From assembly GCA_900753305.1 (NCBI GenBank), contig CAADYR010000028.1, positions 1-64,000 of the forward strand: 64,000 nt of DNA. The letters run 5' to 3'. Positions 43,186 to 53,400 of this stretch are shown in pieces. The notes beneath the pieces are model-generated. The model was not told the DNA's origin. It was given only the letters and a program-made list of their open reading frames with translations, and made no database searches. How positions within the stretch are numbered: position 1 is the first letter of the stretch; each line of letters begins with the position of its first letter. A program made the translations under genes and the position numbers. This DNA comes from Lachnospiraceae bacterium. GTDB lineage: Bacteria > Bacillota > Clostridia > Lachnospirales > Lachnospiraceae.

Positions 43186-44070
43186 ATGGGTTTTTTTCAG
43201 GATTTGAAACAGGATTTATCTCAGGCAGTAAATGAAATGGTACCTGAGGAGGGAGAAGTAGAAACAGGAGATCTCGCATCCAAGGCAGAAGTAACTTCAT
43301 CAGAGGATCTCTTTGGACAGACAGACGGAGAGGATTTCGCAGACCTTGAAGCTATGCTTGAAAATGAAGCAACAGCTTTGGGCAGCAAAACTCAGGAGCC
43401 AAAGGAAGAAGTAGTAAAACAGCCCAAGGAGGAGATTCAGGTCGAGCCACAGCAGGCAGAACAGGCTAATGACGAAGTCGAAGAACTCCTGAATGAAGTA
43501 GAACAGAACCTTTCTGATCAGGTATCTTCCATGGAGAGAAAGACAGAACCTGATTTTAGAAATACAAGAGATATGAGCTTCTTTGCATCCACATCAGCAG
43601 AAACATCTTCTGACACAGCAGTGATCACAGCAGGAATGACCATTACAGGTGATGTGATCAGCAGTGGCAATATGGATCTGATCGGTAATATCAATGGTAA
43701 TATCGAAATCAATGGTAAGCTCAATGTGACAGGAAGTATTAACGGTAACTCATCCGCAGCCGAGATTTATGCAGAATCCGCACAGATCAACGGTGAGGTC
43801 AAGAGCAAGGGAAGTGTAAAGATTGGACAGAGTTCAGTTGTGATCGGCAATATCTTTGCTACCAGTGCAGTAATTGCAGGTGCAGTAAAGGGTGATATTG
43901 ATGTACACGGTCCTGTTGTTCTGGATACATCAGCTATCGTTATGGGAAATATAAAATCCAAGTCCGTACAGATCAATAATGGTGCGGTCATTGAAGGTAT
44001 GTGCTCTCAGTGCTATGCTGAGGTAAGCCCGACCTCCTTCTTCAGTGATGTGAAGAAAAACAGAAAGTAA
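43186..44070 (+). CDS. Bactofilin family protein
   Basis: Bactofilin, 294 aa, a polymerising beta-helix scaffold protein. Residues 1-145 are acidic and low complexity and probably disordered. The bactofilin domain follows (about 150-285) with repeated strands such as ITGDVISSGNMDLIGNINGN, LNVTGSINGNS and KGDIDVHGPVVLDTSAIV, forming a right-handed solenoid. The start at 43186 follows GGAGG by eight bases. It ends just before pyrH, and is presumably co-transcribed. Bactofilins help set cell shape and localise wall enzymes; the deacetylase upstream may be a partner. Confidence 0.88.
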   Translation: MGFFQDLKQDLSQAVNEMVPEEGEVETGDLASKAEVTSSEDLFGQTDGEDFADLEAMLENEATALGSKTQEPKEEVVKQPKEEIQVEPQQAEQANDEVEELLNEVEQNLSDQVSSMERKTEPDFRNTRDMSFFASTSAETSSDTAVITAGMTITGDVISSGNMDLIGNINGNIEINGKLNVTGSINGNSSAAEIYAESAQINGEVKSKGSVKIGQSSVVIGNIFATSAVIAGAVKGDIDVHGPVVLDTSAIVMGNIKSKSVQINNGAVIEGMCSQCYAEVSPTSFFSDVKKNRK

Positions 44071-44089
44071 GAATAAGAGGAATAAGAAA

Positions 44090-44785
44090 ATGCAGAGAAT
44101 TTTGTTGAAATTAAGCGGTGAAGCGCTTGCCGGTGAGAAGAAGACCGGATTTGATGAAGCAACAGTTACAGCAGTAGCCAAACAGGTAAAAGAAATCGTA
44201 GACAGCGGTATTCAGGTAGGTATTGTAATAGGTGGAGGTAACTTCTGGAGAGGAAGAACCAGTGAGACGATCGACAGAACAAAGGCTGACCAGATCGGTA
44301 TGCTGGCAACTGTCATGAACTGTATTTATGTATCAGAGATCTTCCGTTTTGTAGGAATGGAAACAGAGGTATTTACACCGTTTGCATGTTCTTCTTTTAC
44401 AGAACTGTTCTCCAAGGACAAAGCGATCAGGGCATTGGAAGCCGGCAAGGTAGTATTCTTTGCAGGCGGTACAGGTCATCCTTATTTTTCAACAGATACA
44501 GGTGTAGTACTTCGCGCCATTGAAGTAGAAGCAGAAGTAATTTTGTTAGCCAAGGCAATTGATGGTGTATACAATGATGATCCAAGAGTCAATCCGGCAG
44601 CTACCAAATATGATGAAGTTTCCATTGATGAAGTAATTGCAAATAATCTTCAGGTAATGGATATGACAGCATCTATCCTTGCGAGAGATAATAAGATGCC
44701 GATGTGGGTATTCGGTCTCAACGAGGATAACAGTATTGTGAATACATTAAAAGGTAAATTCAACGGAACGAAAGTTACCGTATAA
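44090..44785 (+). CDS. pyrH: UMP kinase
   Basis: Phosphorylates UMP to UDP, 231 aa, amino-acid-kinase fold. Hallmarks are LKLSGEALAG at the N-terminus, IGIVIGGGNFWRG-like IVIGGGNFWRGR, the FFAGGTGHPYFSTDT loop, KAIDGVYNDDPR and MDMTA. UDP supplies UTP, CTP and sugar nucleotides. It heads the pyrH-frr-uppS-cdsA-dxr-rseP-ispG-polC series, an arrangement common in Firmicutes, though rpsB-tsf are absent here and a bactofilin precedes it. Confidence 0.97.
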   Translation: MQRILLKLSGEALAGEKKTGFDEATVTAVAKQVKEIVDSGIQVGIVIGGGNFWRGRTSETIDRTKADQIGMLATVMNCIYVSEIFRFVGMETEVFTPFACSSFTELFSKDKAIRALEAGKVVFFAGGTGHPYFSTDTGVVLRAIEVEAEVILLAKAIDGVYNDDPRVNPAATKYDEVSIDEVIANNLQVMDMTASILARDNKMPMWVFGLNEDNSIVNTLKGKFNGTKVTV

Positions 44786-44821
44786 TAAAACAGGATATTA
44801 TAGTAGGAGGGCAACCAGAAC

Positions 44822-45373
44822 ATGGACGCAAGAGTAAAAACATATGAAGAAAAAATGCAGAAGGCTTTCGATTTCCTTTTGGCAGATTATCAGACAATAC
44901 GTGCAGGACGTGCAAATCCGCATGTATTGGATAAATTAAAGGTAGACTATTATGGAACACCTACACCAATTCAGCAGGTAGGTAATATTACTGTTCCGGA
45001 AGCCAGAATGATCCAGATCGCACCATGGGAGAAGAGTCTGATCCGCGAGATCGAGAAAGCAATTATGGCATCAGATATCGGAATCACACCTAATAATGAT
45101 GGTTCAGTTATTCGTCTGGTATTCCCTGAATTAACAGAAGAAAGAAGAAAAGATCTTGTTAAGGATGTAAAGAAGAAAGGTGAAGAGGCTAAGGTTGCTA
45201 TCCGCAATATCAGACGTGATGCAAATGATGCTTTTAAGAAACTTGCCAAGACAGAAATTTCAGAAGATGAAATTAAGGATCTGGAAGATTCTGTACAGAA
45301 GATCACAGATAAGTACATCAAGGATGTAGACAAGGCTGTAGAAGATAAGTCAAAAGAAATCATGACAGTATAG
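44822..45373 (+). CDS. frr: Ribosome recycling factor
   Basis: Splits post-termination ribosomes together with EF-G, 183 aa, normal length. Recognised from the AGRANPHVLDKLKVDYYG block, LIREIEKAIMASDIGITPNNDG and the C-terminal helix with ISEDEIKDLEDSVQKITDKY. Ribosome site AGGAGGGC is strong. It lies 36 bases after pyrH; a hairpin with terminator features separates it from uppS. Confidence 0.97.
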   Translation: MDARVKTYEEKMQKAFDFLLADYQTIRAGRANPHVLDKLKVDYYGTPTPIQQVGNITVPEARMIQIAPWEKSLIREIEKAIMASDIGITPNNDGSVIRLVFPELTEERRKDLVKDVKKKGEEAKVAIRNIRRDANDAFKKLAKTEISEDEIKDLEDSVQKITDKYIKDVDKAVEDKSKEIMTV

Positions 45374-45421
45374 TCATGACAGTGCAGTTATGACTGTACA
45401 TTTAACAATACATTATAAGGT

Positions 45422-45455
45422 GGGGCATGCATGAGGGATGTAATGCCCCCTTTTA
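45422..45455 (+). terminator. Terminator-like hairpin between frr and uppS
   Basis: GGGGCAT (45422-45428) pairs with ATGCCCC (45443-45449), followed by CTTTT. It may partly separate the translation genes from the lipid genes or act as an attenuator. No new promoter is obvious. Confidence 0.6.
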
Positions 45456-45491
45456 CCGTTTATAGGCGTAAAACAAAGGAGGCAACTTCAA

Positions 45492-46199
45492 ATGAGTATA
45501 CCTACACACGTAGCGATAATTCTGGATGGAAATGGAAGATGGGCAAAAGCAAAGGGACTGCCGCGTAAGGCAGGACATGTTCAGGGAGCAAAGAACGTAG
45601 AGACGATCTGCGAAGCAGCTTATAATATGGGAATCAAATACCTGACAGTGTATGCCTTCTCAACAGAGAACTGGAACAGACCTCAGGATGAGGTAGATGC
45701 CCTGATGCAGCTTCTTCGTAATTATATGAAGACCTGTCTTAAGACGGCTGCCAAAAACAATATGAGCGTCAGAGTCATTGGAGATAAAACACGATTAGCA
45801 GATGATATCAGGGATTCAATTGCAAAATTAGAGGAAGCTACGAAGGATTATACAGGTTTACACTTCCAGATCGCTTTGAATTATGGAAGCCGTGATGAGA
45901 TCACCAGAGCTGTAAAAAGTCTGGCACAGCAGGTAGCAGCAGGAGAACTGGCACCTGAACAGATCACGGAACAGACAATATCGGAACATCTGGATACTGT
46001 CGGGATACCTGATCCTGATCTGATGATCCGGACTTCAGGCGAACAGAGAATTTCCAATTATCTGTTATGGCAGTTAGCATATGCAGAATTCTATTTTACA
46101 CCGGTTCCGTGGCCTGATTTTGGTAAAAAAGAGCTTGAAAAGGCGATCGAGGCATATCAGAACAGAGACAGAAGATACGGACTGGTAAAGGAGGAATAA
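45492..46199 (+). CDS. uppS: Undecaprenyl diphosphate synthase (isoprenyl transferase)
   Basis: Builds the C55 undecaprenyl diphosphate carrier of wall synthesis from farnesyl diphosphate and isopentenyl diphosphate, 235 aa. Family motifs are IILDGNGRWAKAKG with catalytic Asp12, YLTVYAFSTENWNRP, ALNYGSRDEI and DLMIRTSGEQRISNYLLWQ followed by ELAYAEF-like QLAYAEFYFTP. The ribosome site AAAGGAGG is strong. It is followed six bases later by cdsA. Confidence 0.97.
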   Translation: MSIPTHVAIILDGNGRWAKAKGLPRKAGHVQGAKNVETICEAAYNMGIKYLTVYAFSTENWNRPQDEVDALMQLLRNYMKTCLKTAAKNNMSVRVIGDKTRLADDIRDSIAKLEEATKDYTGLHFQIALNYGSRDEITRAVKSLAQQVAAGELAPEQITEQTISEHLDTVGIPDPDLMIRTSGEQRISNYLLWQLAYAEFYFTPVPWPDFGKKELEKAIEAYQNRDRRYGLVKEE

Positions 46200-46205
46200 A
46201 AGGAT

Positions 46206-47033
46206 ATGGCTGGCAAAATCAGTAAAGAAAGAACGATCAGTGGTATTGTTCTGGTCATCATTGCATTAGCGACTATTCTGCCGGGAGGACCGATTCTGGC
46301 ATTGACTCTCTATATAATATCCAATATTGCATTCCTGGAATTGACCAAGGCATGTGGCATTCATACGGGAGAGAAACCGAATGCACTGGAAATTACAGGA
46401 TTTCTGGCAATTGCAGCGTATTATCTGTTGATTTATTTTGCACAGACTCCAACCTATTTTATGATTACCGTCATTTTGTTACTTATGGTATTAATGGCAG
46501 TCTATGTATTGACATTTCCCAAATTCACAGCCAATCAGGTCATGACAACCTATTTTTGTCTGATCTATGCACCGGTGATGCTGTCCTTCATATTTCTGAC
46601 CAGGCAGTTGCCATATGGCATTTATCTGGTGTGGATGATATTTATCAGTTCATGGATATCAGATACCTGCGCATATCTGGTGGGCGTTTTGATCGGTAAG
46701 CATAAGCTTGCACCTGTATTAAGCCCCAAAAAGTCAATAGAGGGTTCCATAGGCGGGATTCTCGGTTCTGCAATTGTGGGAGCTGTTTTTGGCTTTTTCC
46801 TGTTAGATAAAACATTAGGTGGACATCAGTATGGTGTGATGCTCTTTATAATTGGAGGAATTGGTTCTGTAATATCCCAGATCGGAGATCTGGCTGCTTC
46901 AGCGATTAAGCGTAACCATGACATTAAGGATTATGGTAAATTAATTCCGGGACATGGCGGCATCATGGATCGTTTTGACAGTGTTATTTTTACGGCACCT
47001 ATGATCTATTTTCTGGTTATTTTATTCCTGTAA
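46206..47033 (+). CDS. cdsA: Phosphatidate cytidylyltransferase
   Basis: Integral membrane enzyme, 275 aa with about eight helices, which makes CDP-diacylglycerol for phospholipid synthesis. The C-terminal signature is clear: HKLAPVLSPKKSIEGSIGG followed by QIGDLAASAIKRNHDIKDYG and IPGHGGIMDRFDS. It stands six bases after uppS and 18 before dxr, so the three are one operon. Confidence 0.96.
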   Translation: MAGKISKERTISGIVLVIIALATILPGGPILALTLYIISNIAFLELTKACGIHTGEKPNALEITGFLAIAAYYLLIYFAQTPTYFMITVILLLMVLMAVYVLTFPKFTANQVMTTYFCLIYAPVMLSFIFLTRQLPYGIYLVWMIFISSWISDTCAYLVGVLIGKHKLAPVLSPKKSIEGSIGGILGSAIVGAVFGFFLLDKTLGGHQYGVMLFIIGGIGSVISQIGDLAASAIKRNHDIKDYGKLIPGHGGIMDRFDSVIFTAPMIYFLVILFL

Positions 47034-47051
47034 GAGAAAGAAGGAGATTTT

Positions 47052-48200
47052 GTGAAAAAAATAGCAATATTAGGTTCAACGGGTTCTATTGGAACCCAGA
47101 CCCTTGAAATAGTGAGAGATAATCGTTCTGATCTGGAAGTTGTGGCGCTGGCTGCAGGCAGCAACGTGGAACTTATGGAGAAACAGGTCAGAGAATTCAG
47201 ACCTAAGCTGGTTTCTCTACAAAGCGAAGAAGCATGCAGGGATCTGGCAGACAGATTAAAAGATATGCAGGTCACGATCGTACCGGGGATGGAGGGGCTG
47301 ATCCAGATTGCTGAAATGGAAGAGTCAGATGTGCTTGTAACAGCAATTGTCGGAATGATAGGAATCAGACCTACGATAGCAGCCATCAAAAAAGGTAAGG
47401 ATATTGCACTTGCCAATAAAGAGACACTGGTGACAGCAGGTCATATCATTATGCCTCTGGCTGCGCAGATGGGAGTATCTATTCTGCCGGTGGACAGTGA
47501 ACACAGTGCTATTTTTCAGTCCATGCAGGGTGAAAAGAAAGAGCAGGTAAGTAAACTGCTCATTACAGCATCCGGTGGTCCTTTCAGGGGAAGAACCAGA
47601 GAACAGCTGGCAGATATCCGGGTAGAAGATGCACTTAAACATCCAAACTGGTCAATGGGGCATAAGATCACGATCGATTCTGCTACACTTGTGAATAAGG
47701 GACTGGAAGTTATGGAGGCAAAGTGGCTGTTTGACGTAGAACTGGATCAGATTCAGGTAGTTGTACACCCACAGAGCATTATTCATTCTATGGTGGAGTA
47801 TGTGGATGGCGGAATCATTGCACAGTTAGGTACACCTGATATGAAACTTCCGATTCAGTATGCTCTGTTTTATCCTGACAGACGCCCTATGAAGGGAAAA
47901 CGAGTTGATTTCTATGAATTGGGCAGTATAACTTTTGAAAGACCTGACATGGAGACTTTTACCGGATTGAAACTTGCACTTCGTGCAGCCAGAACAGGCG
48001 GAAGTCTGCCCACGGTGTTTAATGCTGCCAATGAGAAGGCAGTAAGTCTTTTCCTGAACAGAAAGATTAAATTTCTGGAAATTCCTGAACTGATTGAGAT
48101 GTGCATGGATGAGCACAAAGTTGTAGATAATCCGAATGTGGAAGAAATTCTTGCAGCAGAAGCAGAGAGTTATGACAGAATTGCACGCAGATTTGCATAG
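47052..48200 (+). CDS. dxr: 1-deoxy-D-xylulose 5-phosphate reductoisomerase
   Basis: Second enzyme of the MEP isoprenoid pathway, NADPH-dependent, 382 aa. Seen are the Rossmann start ILGSTGSIGTQTLEIV, ALANKETLVTAGHIIM, PVDSEHSAIFQ with metal and substrate residues, and LITASGGPFRGR plus HPNWSMGHKITIDSATL. The product supplies isoprenoid units for UppS in the same operon, and IspG lies further downstream. Start GTG or ATG choice is clear: TTGTG followed by the ribosome site GAAGGAGA. Confidence 0.97.
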   Translation: MKKIAILGSTGSIGTQTLEIVRDNRSDLEVVALAAGSNVELMEKQVREFRPKLVSLQSEEACRDLADRLKDMQVTIVPGMEGLIQIAEMEESDVLVTAIVGMIGIRPTIAAIKKGKDIALANKETLVTAGHIIMPLAAQMGVSILPVDSEHSAIFQSMQGEKKEQVSKLLITASGGPFRGRTREQLADIRVEDALKHPNWSMGHKITIDSATLVNKGLEVMEAKWLFDVELDQIQVVVHPQSIIHSMVEYVDGGIIAQLGTPDMKLPIQYALFYPDRRPMKGKRVDFYELGSITFERPDMETFTGLKLALRAARTGGSLPTVFNAANEKAVSLFLNRKIKFLEIPELIEMCMDEHKVVDNPNVEEILAAEAESYDRIARRFA

Positions 48201-48275
48201 AGATATAATCTGACTCATTATTTGTCAGGCAACTCATAAGATGATAGTAAGTCGATAGGTAATATAAGGAGGTAA

Positions 48276-49352
48276 ATGATGCTGTTGACTTTGATTGTAT
48301 TTGTACTTGTATTTGGCGTCGTTGTCATTTCCCATGAATTGGGACATTTTCTGATCGCGAAGCTGAACGGCATCAAGGTAGTAGAGTTTGCAGTTGGAAT
48401 GGGACCTGCAATCTGTAAATTCACAAAAGGAGAAACCAGATATGTACTTCGTCTGCTCCCTTTGGGCGGAGCCTGTATGTTTGAAGGCGAAGATGGCGTA
48501 TATTCAGAGCAGTCTAAGGAAGAAGGTGCAGAACCTGTAAAACAGGAAGGCGCTTTTAATGAAGCAAATGTCTGGGCAAGAATTGCGACCGTATTTGCAG
48601 GTCCTTTCTTTAACATGATACTGGCTTTTCTGCTTGCACTGATCGTAGTTGGATTTTCCGGTTCAAGTAGACCAACAGTAAATTCTCTTATGGAAGGATA
48701 TCCGGCAGTTGAGGCAGGACTGGAAGTAGGAGATGTTATTACCAGAATAGATGGAGAGAAGATCTATCTACAGGGAGAGGTGACACTGATATCAGCCTTA
48801 AACCAGGGAGATACCATGCATTTGCAGTATAAACGTGATGGCAAGACATATGAAACAGATCTTACTCCTCAATATAGTGAAGAAGATAATCGTTATTATA
48901 TGGGATTTACGATAGGAGATCATGTAGACGCGAAGGGATTTACACTGGTTCAATACAGTTATTACGAGGTTCGTTATTGGTTCAAGGCAACGATCAAGAG
49001 CCTGCTCATGCTGATTCAGGGTAAGCTGTCAGCAGATGATCTGTCAGGTCCGGTAGGAATCGCGGCGACAATAGATGAAACTATAGAAGCAACGAAACCA
49101 TATGGAATTCCAACAATGGTACTTACAATGATCAATTTTGCAATCCTTTTAAGTGTCAATCTGGGGGTAATGAATCTGCTTCCGATTCCGGCATTGGACG
49201 GCGGCAGACTGTTGTTTCTTCTGGTAGAGGTTGTACGCGGCAAACCGATTCCTCCTGAAAAAGAAGGAATCGTCCACTTTGTCGGATTCGTCGTCCTGAT
49301 GATATTTATGATATTTGTAATGTATCATGATATTGCAAGATTGATGAGATAA
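48276..49352 (+). CDS. rseP: Site-2 intramembrane zinc metalloprotease
   Basis: RseP/RasP-type protease that cuts membrane-bound regulators such as anti-sigma factors, 358 aa. Zinc motif HELGHF (His20, Glu21, His24) lies in the first helix, with a PDZ domain (about 115-195, SLMEGYPAVEAGLEVGDVI), and the second metal motif is NLLPIPALDGGRLLF near residue 300. Four membrane helices are visible. Ribosome site GGAGGT. It belongs to the dxr-rseP-ispG-polC block common in Firmicutes. Confidence 0.95.
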   Translation: MMLLTLIVFVLVFGVVVISHELGHFLIAKLNGIKVVEFAVGMGPAICKFTKGETRYVLRLLPLGGACMFEGEDGVYSEQSKEEGAEPVKQEGAFNEANVWARIATVFAGPFFNMILAFLLALIVVGFSGSSRPTVNSLMEGYPAVEAGLEVGDVITRIDGEKIYLQGEVTLISALNQGDTMHLQYKRDGKTYETDLTPQYSEEDNRYYMGFTIGDHVDAKGFTLVQYSYYEVRYWFKATIKSLLMLIQGKLSADDLSGPVGIAATIDETIEATKPYGIPTMVLTMINFAILLSVNLGVMNLLPIPALDGGRLLFLLVEVVRGKPIPPEKEGIVHFVGFVVLMIFMIFVMYHDIARLMR

Positions 49353-49420
49353 TTGTAACTATTCAGAATATTGACCTGCTGTTAAGAAGAACAGGTAACA
49401 AGAAAGGTACGATAATTACT

Positions 49421-50479
49421 ATGTTATATCGAGATCAAACCAAAGTAATAAAGATCGGGAATAAGGTGATCGGTGGTGGTAATCCGATCATGATCCAGTC
49501 CATGACCAATACAAAGACAGAGGATGTAGCGGCTACTGTGAACCAGATACTGAGATTACAGGAAGCAGGCTGTGATATCATCCGTTGTACAGTTCCCAAT
49601 ATCAATGCAGCAAAAGCCATTGCGGAGATCAAGAAAGAAATATCGATTCCTCTGGTGGCAGATATTCATTTTGACTATAGAATGGCAATTGCTGCCATGG
49701 AGAATGGTGCGGATAAAATACGTATCAATCCGGGAAATATTGGAAGCAGAGAACGTGTCGCAGAAGTAGTGCGTGTTGCAAAAGAACGTAATATTCCAAT
49801 CAGAGTAGGTGTCAACAGTGGTTCTCTGGAGAAAGAACTGGTAGAGAAGTATCATGGAGTGACCGCAGAAGGCATCGTGGAGAGTGCATTGGATAAGGTC
49901 AGAATGATAGAAGATATGGACTATGATAATCTGGTGATCAGTATTAAATCATCAGATGTACTTATGAGCGTGAAGGCGCATGAACTTCTGGCGGGTAAAA
50001 CTCCATATCCGTTACATGTAGGGATCACAGAATCAGGAACTGTAACGAGTGGAAATATTAAATCCTCTATCGGTCTTGGTATTATTCTGCATGAGGGAAT
50101 TGGAGATACAATACGGGTATCTCTGACAGGTGATCCTGTGGAAGAAATTAAATCTGCCAAGCTTATTCTGAGGACTCTGGGATTGCGCAAGGGTGGAATA
50201 GAAGTCGTATCATGTCCGACCTGTGGCAGAACCAACATTGATCTGATTGGTCTGGCTAATCAGGTGGAAAATATGGTACAGAATTACGAGCTTGACATCA
50301 AAGTAGCGGTTATGGGTTGTGCAGTAAATGGCCCAGGAGAAGCAAAAGAGGCAGATATCGGTATTGCCGGTGGTATTGGTGAAGGATTATTGATCAAAAA
50401 AGGTGAAATCGTACGCAAGGTACCGGAAAATGAATTGTTGGCGACCTTAAAGAACGAACTGGATAATTGGGTAAGGTGA
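49421..50479 (+). CDS. ispG: 4-hydroxy-3-methylbut-2-enyl diphosphate synthase
   Basis: MEP-pathway iron-sulfur enzyme, 352 aa. Seen are the N-terminal IQSMTNTKTEDV, LVADIHFDYRMAIAAME, VNSGSLEKELVEKY, GITESGTV and the C-terminal cluster region SCPTCGRTN with GCAVNGPGEAKEADIGIAG. It converts MEcPP to HMBPP. In this short form, typical of bacteria, the extra domain of plant enzymes is absent. It ends 10 bases before polC. Confidence 0.97.
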   Translation: MLYRDQTKVIKIGNKVIGGGNPIMIQSMTNTKTEDVAATVNQILRLQEAGCDIIRCTVPNINAAKAIAEIKKEISIPLVADIHFDYRMAIAAMENGADKIRINPGNIGSRERVAEVVRVAKERNIPIRVGVNSGSLEKELVEKYHGVTAEGIVESALDKVRMIEDMDYDNLVISIKSSDVLMSVKAHELLAGKTPYPLHVGITESGTVTSGNIKSSIGLGIILHEGIGDTIRVSLTGDPVEEIKSAKLILRTLGLRKGGIEVVSCPTCGRTNIDLIGLANQVENMVQNYELDIKVAVMGCAVNGPGEAKEADIGIAGGIGEGLLIKKGEIVRKVPENELLATLKNELDNWVR

Positions 50480-50489
50480 AAATCTATAT

Positions 50490-53400
50490 ATGGAAAAGAA
50501 TTTTTTTGAGGCATTTCCTAATTTAAAACTGACTGGAGCACGTAAAGATCTGTTCGAACAGGTCGTAGTTGAAAGAATTACTGCGACCAGAAGAAAGGAT
50601 ATTCTTCGCATTTATATCAGAAGTGAGCGTTTGATCGAAAAAGAAGAGGTGTATGGAGTCGAGCAGGAAATTAAGAAGCAGTTCTTTCCCAAGGATAATA
50701 TTATTATTAAAATATATGAGAAATTTATATTATCCAGTCAGTACAATCCTGAAAAACTGATGGATACATATAAAGAAAGTGTTCTGATGGAGTTAAAGGA
50801 CTCAGAACACATGCTGTATACAATGTTTCGTCAGGCAGATATGGAGTTCCCGGATGAACAGACAGTAAAACTTACTCTGGAGGACAGTGTGATAGCCAAG
50901 TCCAAAGAGGATGAACTGATCCGTATTCTGGATAAGGTATTGAATGAACGCTGCGGATTTCGTGTCAAGTTTCATGTAGATTACAGAGAAGCGGCTGAGA
51001 GTAAGTATCGTGAAGAGGATGAACTCAGGATCAGGCAGATGGTAGCAGGAATCACAGACAAAGTGTCCATATCAGCAGATGGAATGGTCGGAGAGACACC
51101 GACGCAGTCTTCAGGAGAGGACAAAGCGCCTGCAAAGGCTGAGAAGCCCAAAGCACCTGAGAAAACTGCATCCTTTGGAAAACAGGAGAAGAAGTTTGAA
51201 AAGGGTGGATTTACGAAGAAGAGCGATGGTTTCCAACGTCGATTCCAGAAGAAATCAGACAATCCGGATGTTATTTTCGGACGTGATTTTGATGATGAAG
51301 TCATTACAATTGACGAAATCTGGGGCGAAATGGGAGAAGTAGTCATCCGGGGTAAGGTGCGTACTCTGGAGCAAAGGGAAATTCGTAATGAGAAAACAAT
51401 AGTAAGTTTTGAAATTACGGACTTTACAGATACGATCAAAGTTAAGATGTTCGTGCATAATGAGCAGTTGCCTGAACTTCTGGCGGAACTGAAAGTCGGT
51501 TCCTTTATGAAAGTCAAGGGTGTAACAGTAAATGATACATTTGACAGGGAATTAACAATCGCAACGGTAATTGGTCTGAAGAAAATCCCGGATTTCACCA
51601 CTTCACGTATGGATAACAGTGTAAAGAAGAGAGTAGAATTACATTGTCACACCAAGATGAGTGATATGGATGGGGTATCTGATGTAAAAGATATCATCAA
51701 GCGTGCAAAAAAATGGGGACACAAAGCAATTGCCATAACGGATCATGGCTGTGTACAGTCTTTCCCTGATGCAAACCATGCATTGGATAAGGATGATACG
51801 TTCAAGATCATATATGGCGTAGAGGGATATCTTGTAGATGACCTCAAGGAAATCGTAACAGATGGTAAGGGGCAGTCTCTGGATGAAAAATATGTAGTAT
51901 TTGATATCGAGACTACAGGATTTTCTCCTGTTACGAACCGTATTATAGAGATTGGTGCCGTGAAGGTAGAACATGGTGAGATTACAGAGCGTTTTTCCAC
52001 ATTTGTTAATCCGCAGGTACCGATCCCCTTTCATATTGAAAAATTGACCAGTATCAATGACAGCATGGTCATGGATGCTGATACGATAGAAGTGGTACTG
52101 CCACAGTTTCTGAAATTTGTCGGAGATGCTATCCTGGTAGCACATAATGCAAATTTTGATGTGAGCTTTATTAAGGAAAATGCCAAAAGACAGGGAATCC
52201 CTGTGGACTTTACCTATGTGGACACAGTAGGAATTGCCAGAGCACTGTTGACGGGACAGTCTAAATATACACTGGATGCAGTTGCCAAGACACTGGGAAT
52301 TTCACTGGAAAACCATCATAGAGCAGTAGACGACGCAGAGTGTACGGCTGAAATCTTTGTGAAGTTCATTGATATGCTGAAGAAAGATGGGATCATGGAT
52401 CTGGCTTCATTAAATGAACTTGGTAAATCGAGTGTAGAAGCCATCAGAAAGTTACATTCTTTTCACATTATTATTCTGGCAAAGAACCAGACTGGACGTA
52501 TTAATCTGTATCGACTGGTATCGGAATCGCATTTAACGTATTTTCACAAAAGACCATTGATCCCAAAGAGTCTGATCCAAAAGTACCGCGAGGGACTTAT
52601 TATAGGAAGTGCCTGTGAGGCAGGTGAACTATTCAGAGCTTTGCTGGACGGACAAAGTGATGAACAACTGGCAAGAATCGTAAGATTCTATGATTACCTT
52701 GAGATACAGCCTCTTGGAAATAACCGTTTCATGATAGAATCTGAGAAACATCCCGATATTAAATCGGATGAAGATCTGATCGAGTTGAATAAACGTGTTA
52801 TCAAGTTAGGAGAACAGTTCAATAAACCGGTGGTTGCTACCTGTGACGTGCATTTTCTGGACCCGGAGGATGAGATATACAGACGTATCATCATGACAGG
52901 TAAAGGATTTAAAGATGCAGATAATCAGGCGCCGCTGTTTCTTCGTACAACAGAGGAGATGCTGGATGAATTTTCCTTCTATCTGGGCAGTGAAAAGGCA
53001 GAGGAAATCGTCATCACCAATACAAATATGATCGCAGATATGTGTGACAGAATTGCACCGGTCAGACCGGACAAGTGCCCTCCCGTTATTGAAAACAGTG
53101 ATCAGCAGCTTACAGATATCTGTTATCGTAAAGCACATGAAATGTATGGCGAACAATTACCGGAAATTGTTGAGGCCAGGCTAAAGAGAGAATTGAATTC
53201 CATTATCAGTAATGGATTTGCCGTTATGTATATTATTGCGCAGAAGCTGGTATGGAAGTCTGTGGAAGACGGATATCTGGTTGGTTCCCGTGGTTCTGTT
53301 GGTTCTTCCTTCGTGGCAACTATGGCGGGAATTACAGAGGTTAATCCACTTAGTCCACATTATTATTGTAAGAAATGCCATTATACGGATTTCTATTCGG

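Noticed and set aside
41004..49368. 15-base sequence TGTAACTATTCAGAA found at 41004 and 49354, both in short intergenic gaps.
   Set aside because: For a 64-kb A+T-rich window, one or two chance 15-base matches are expected, and no third copy, structure or shared context was found.
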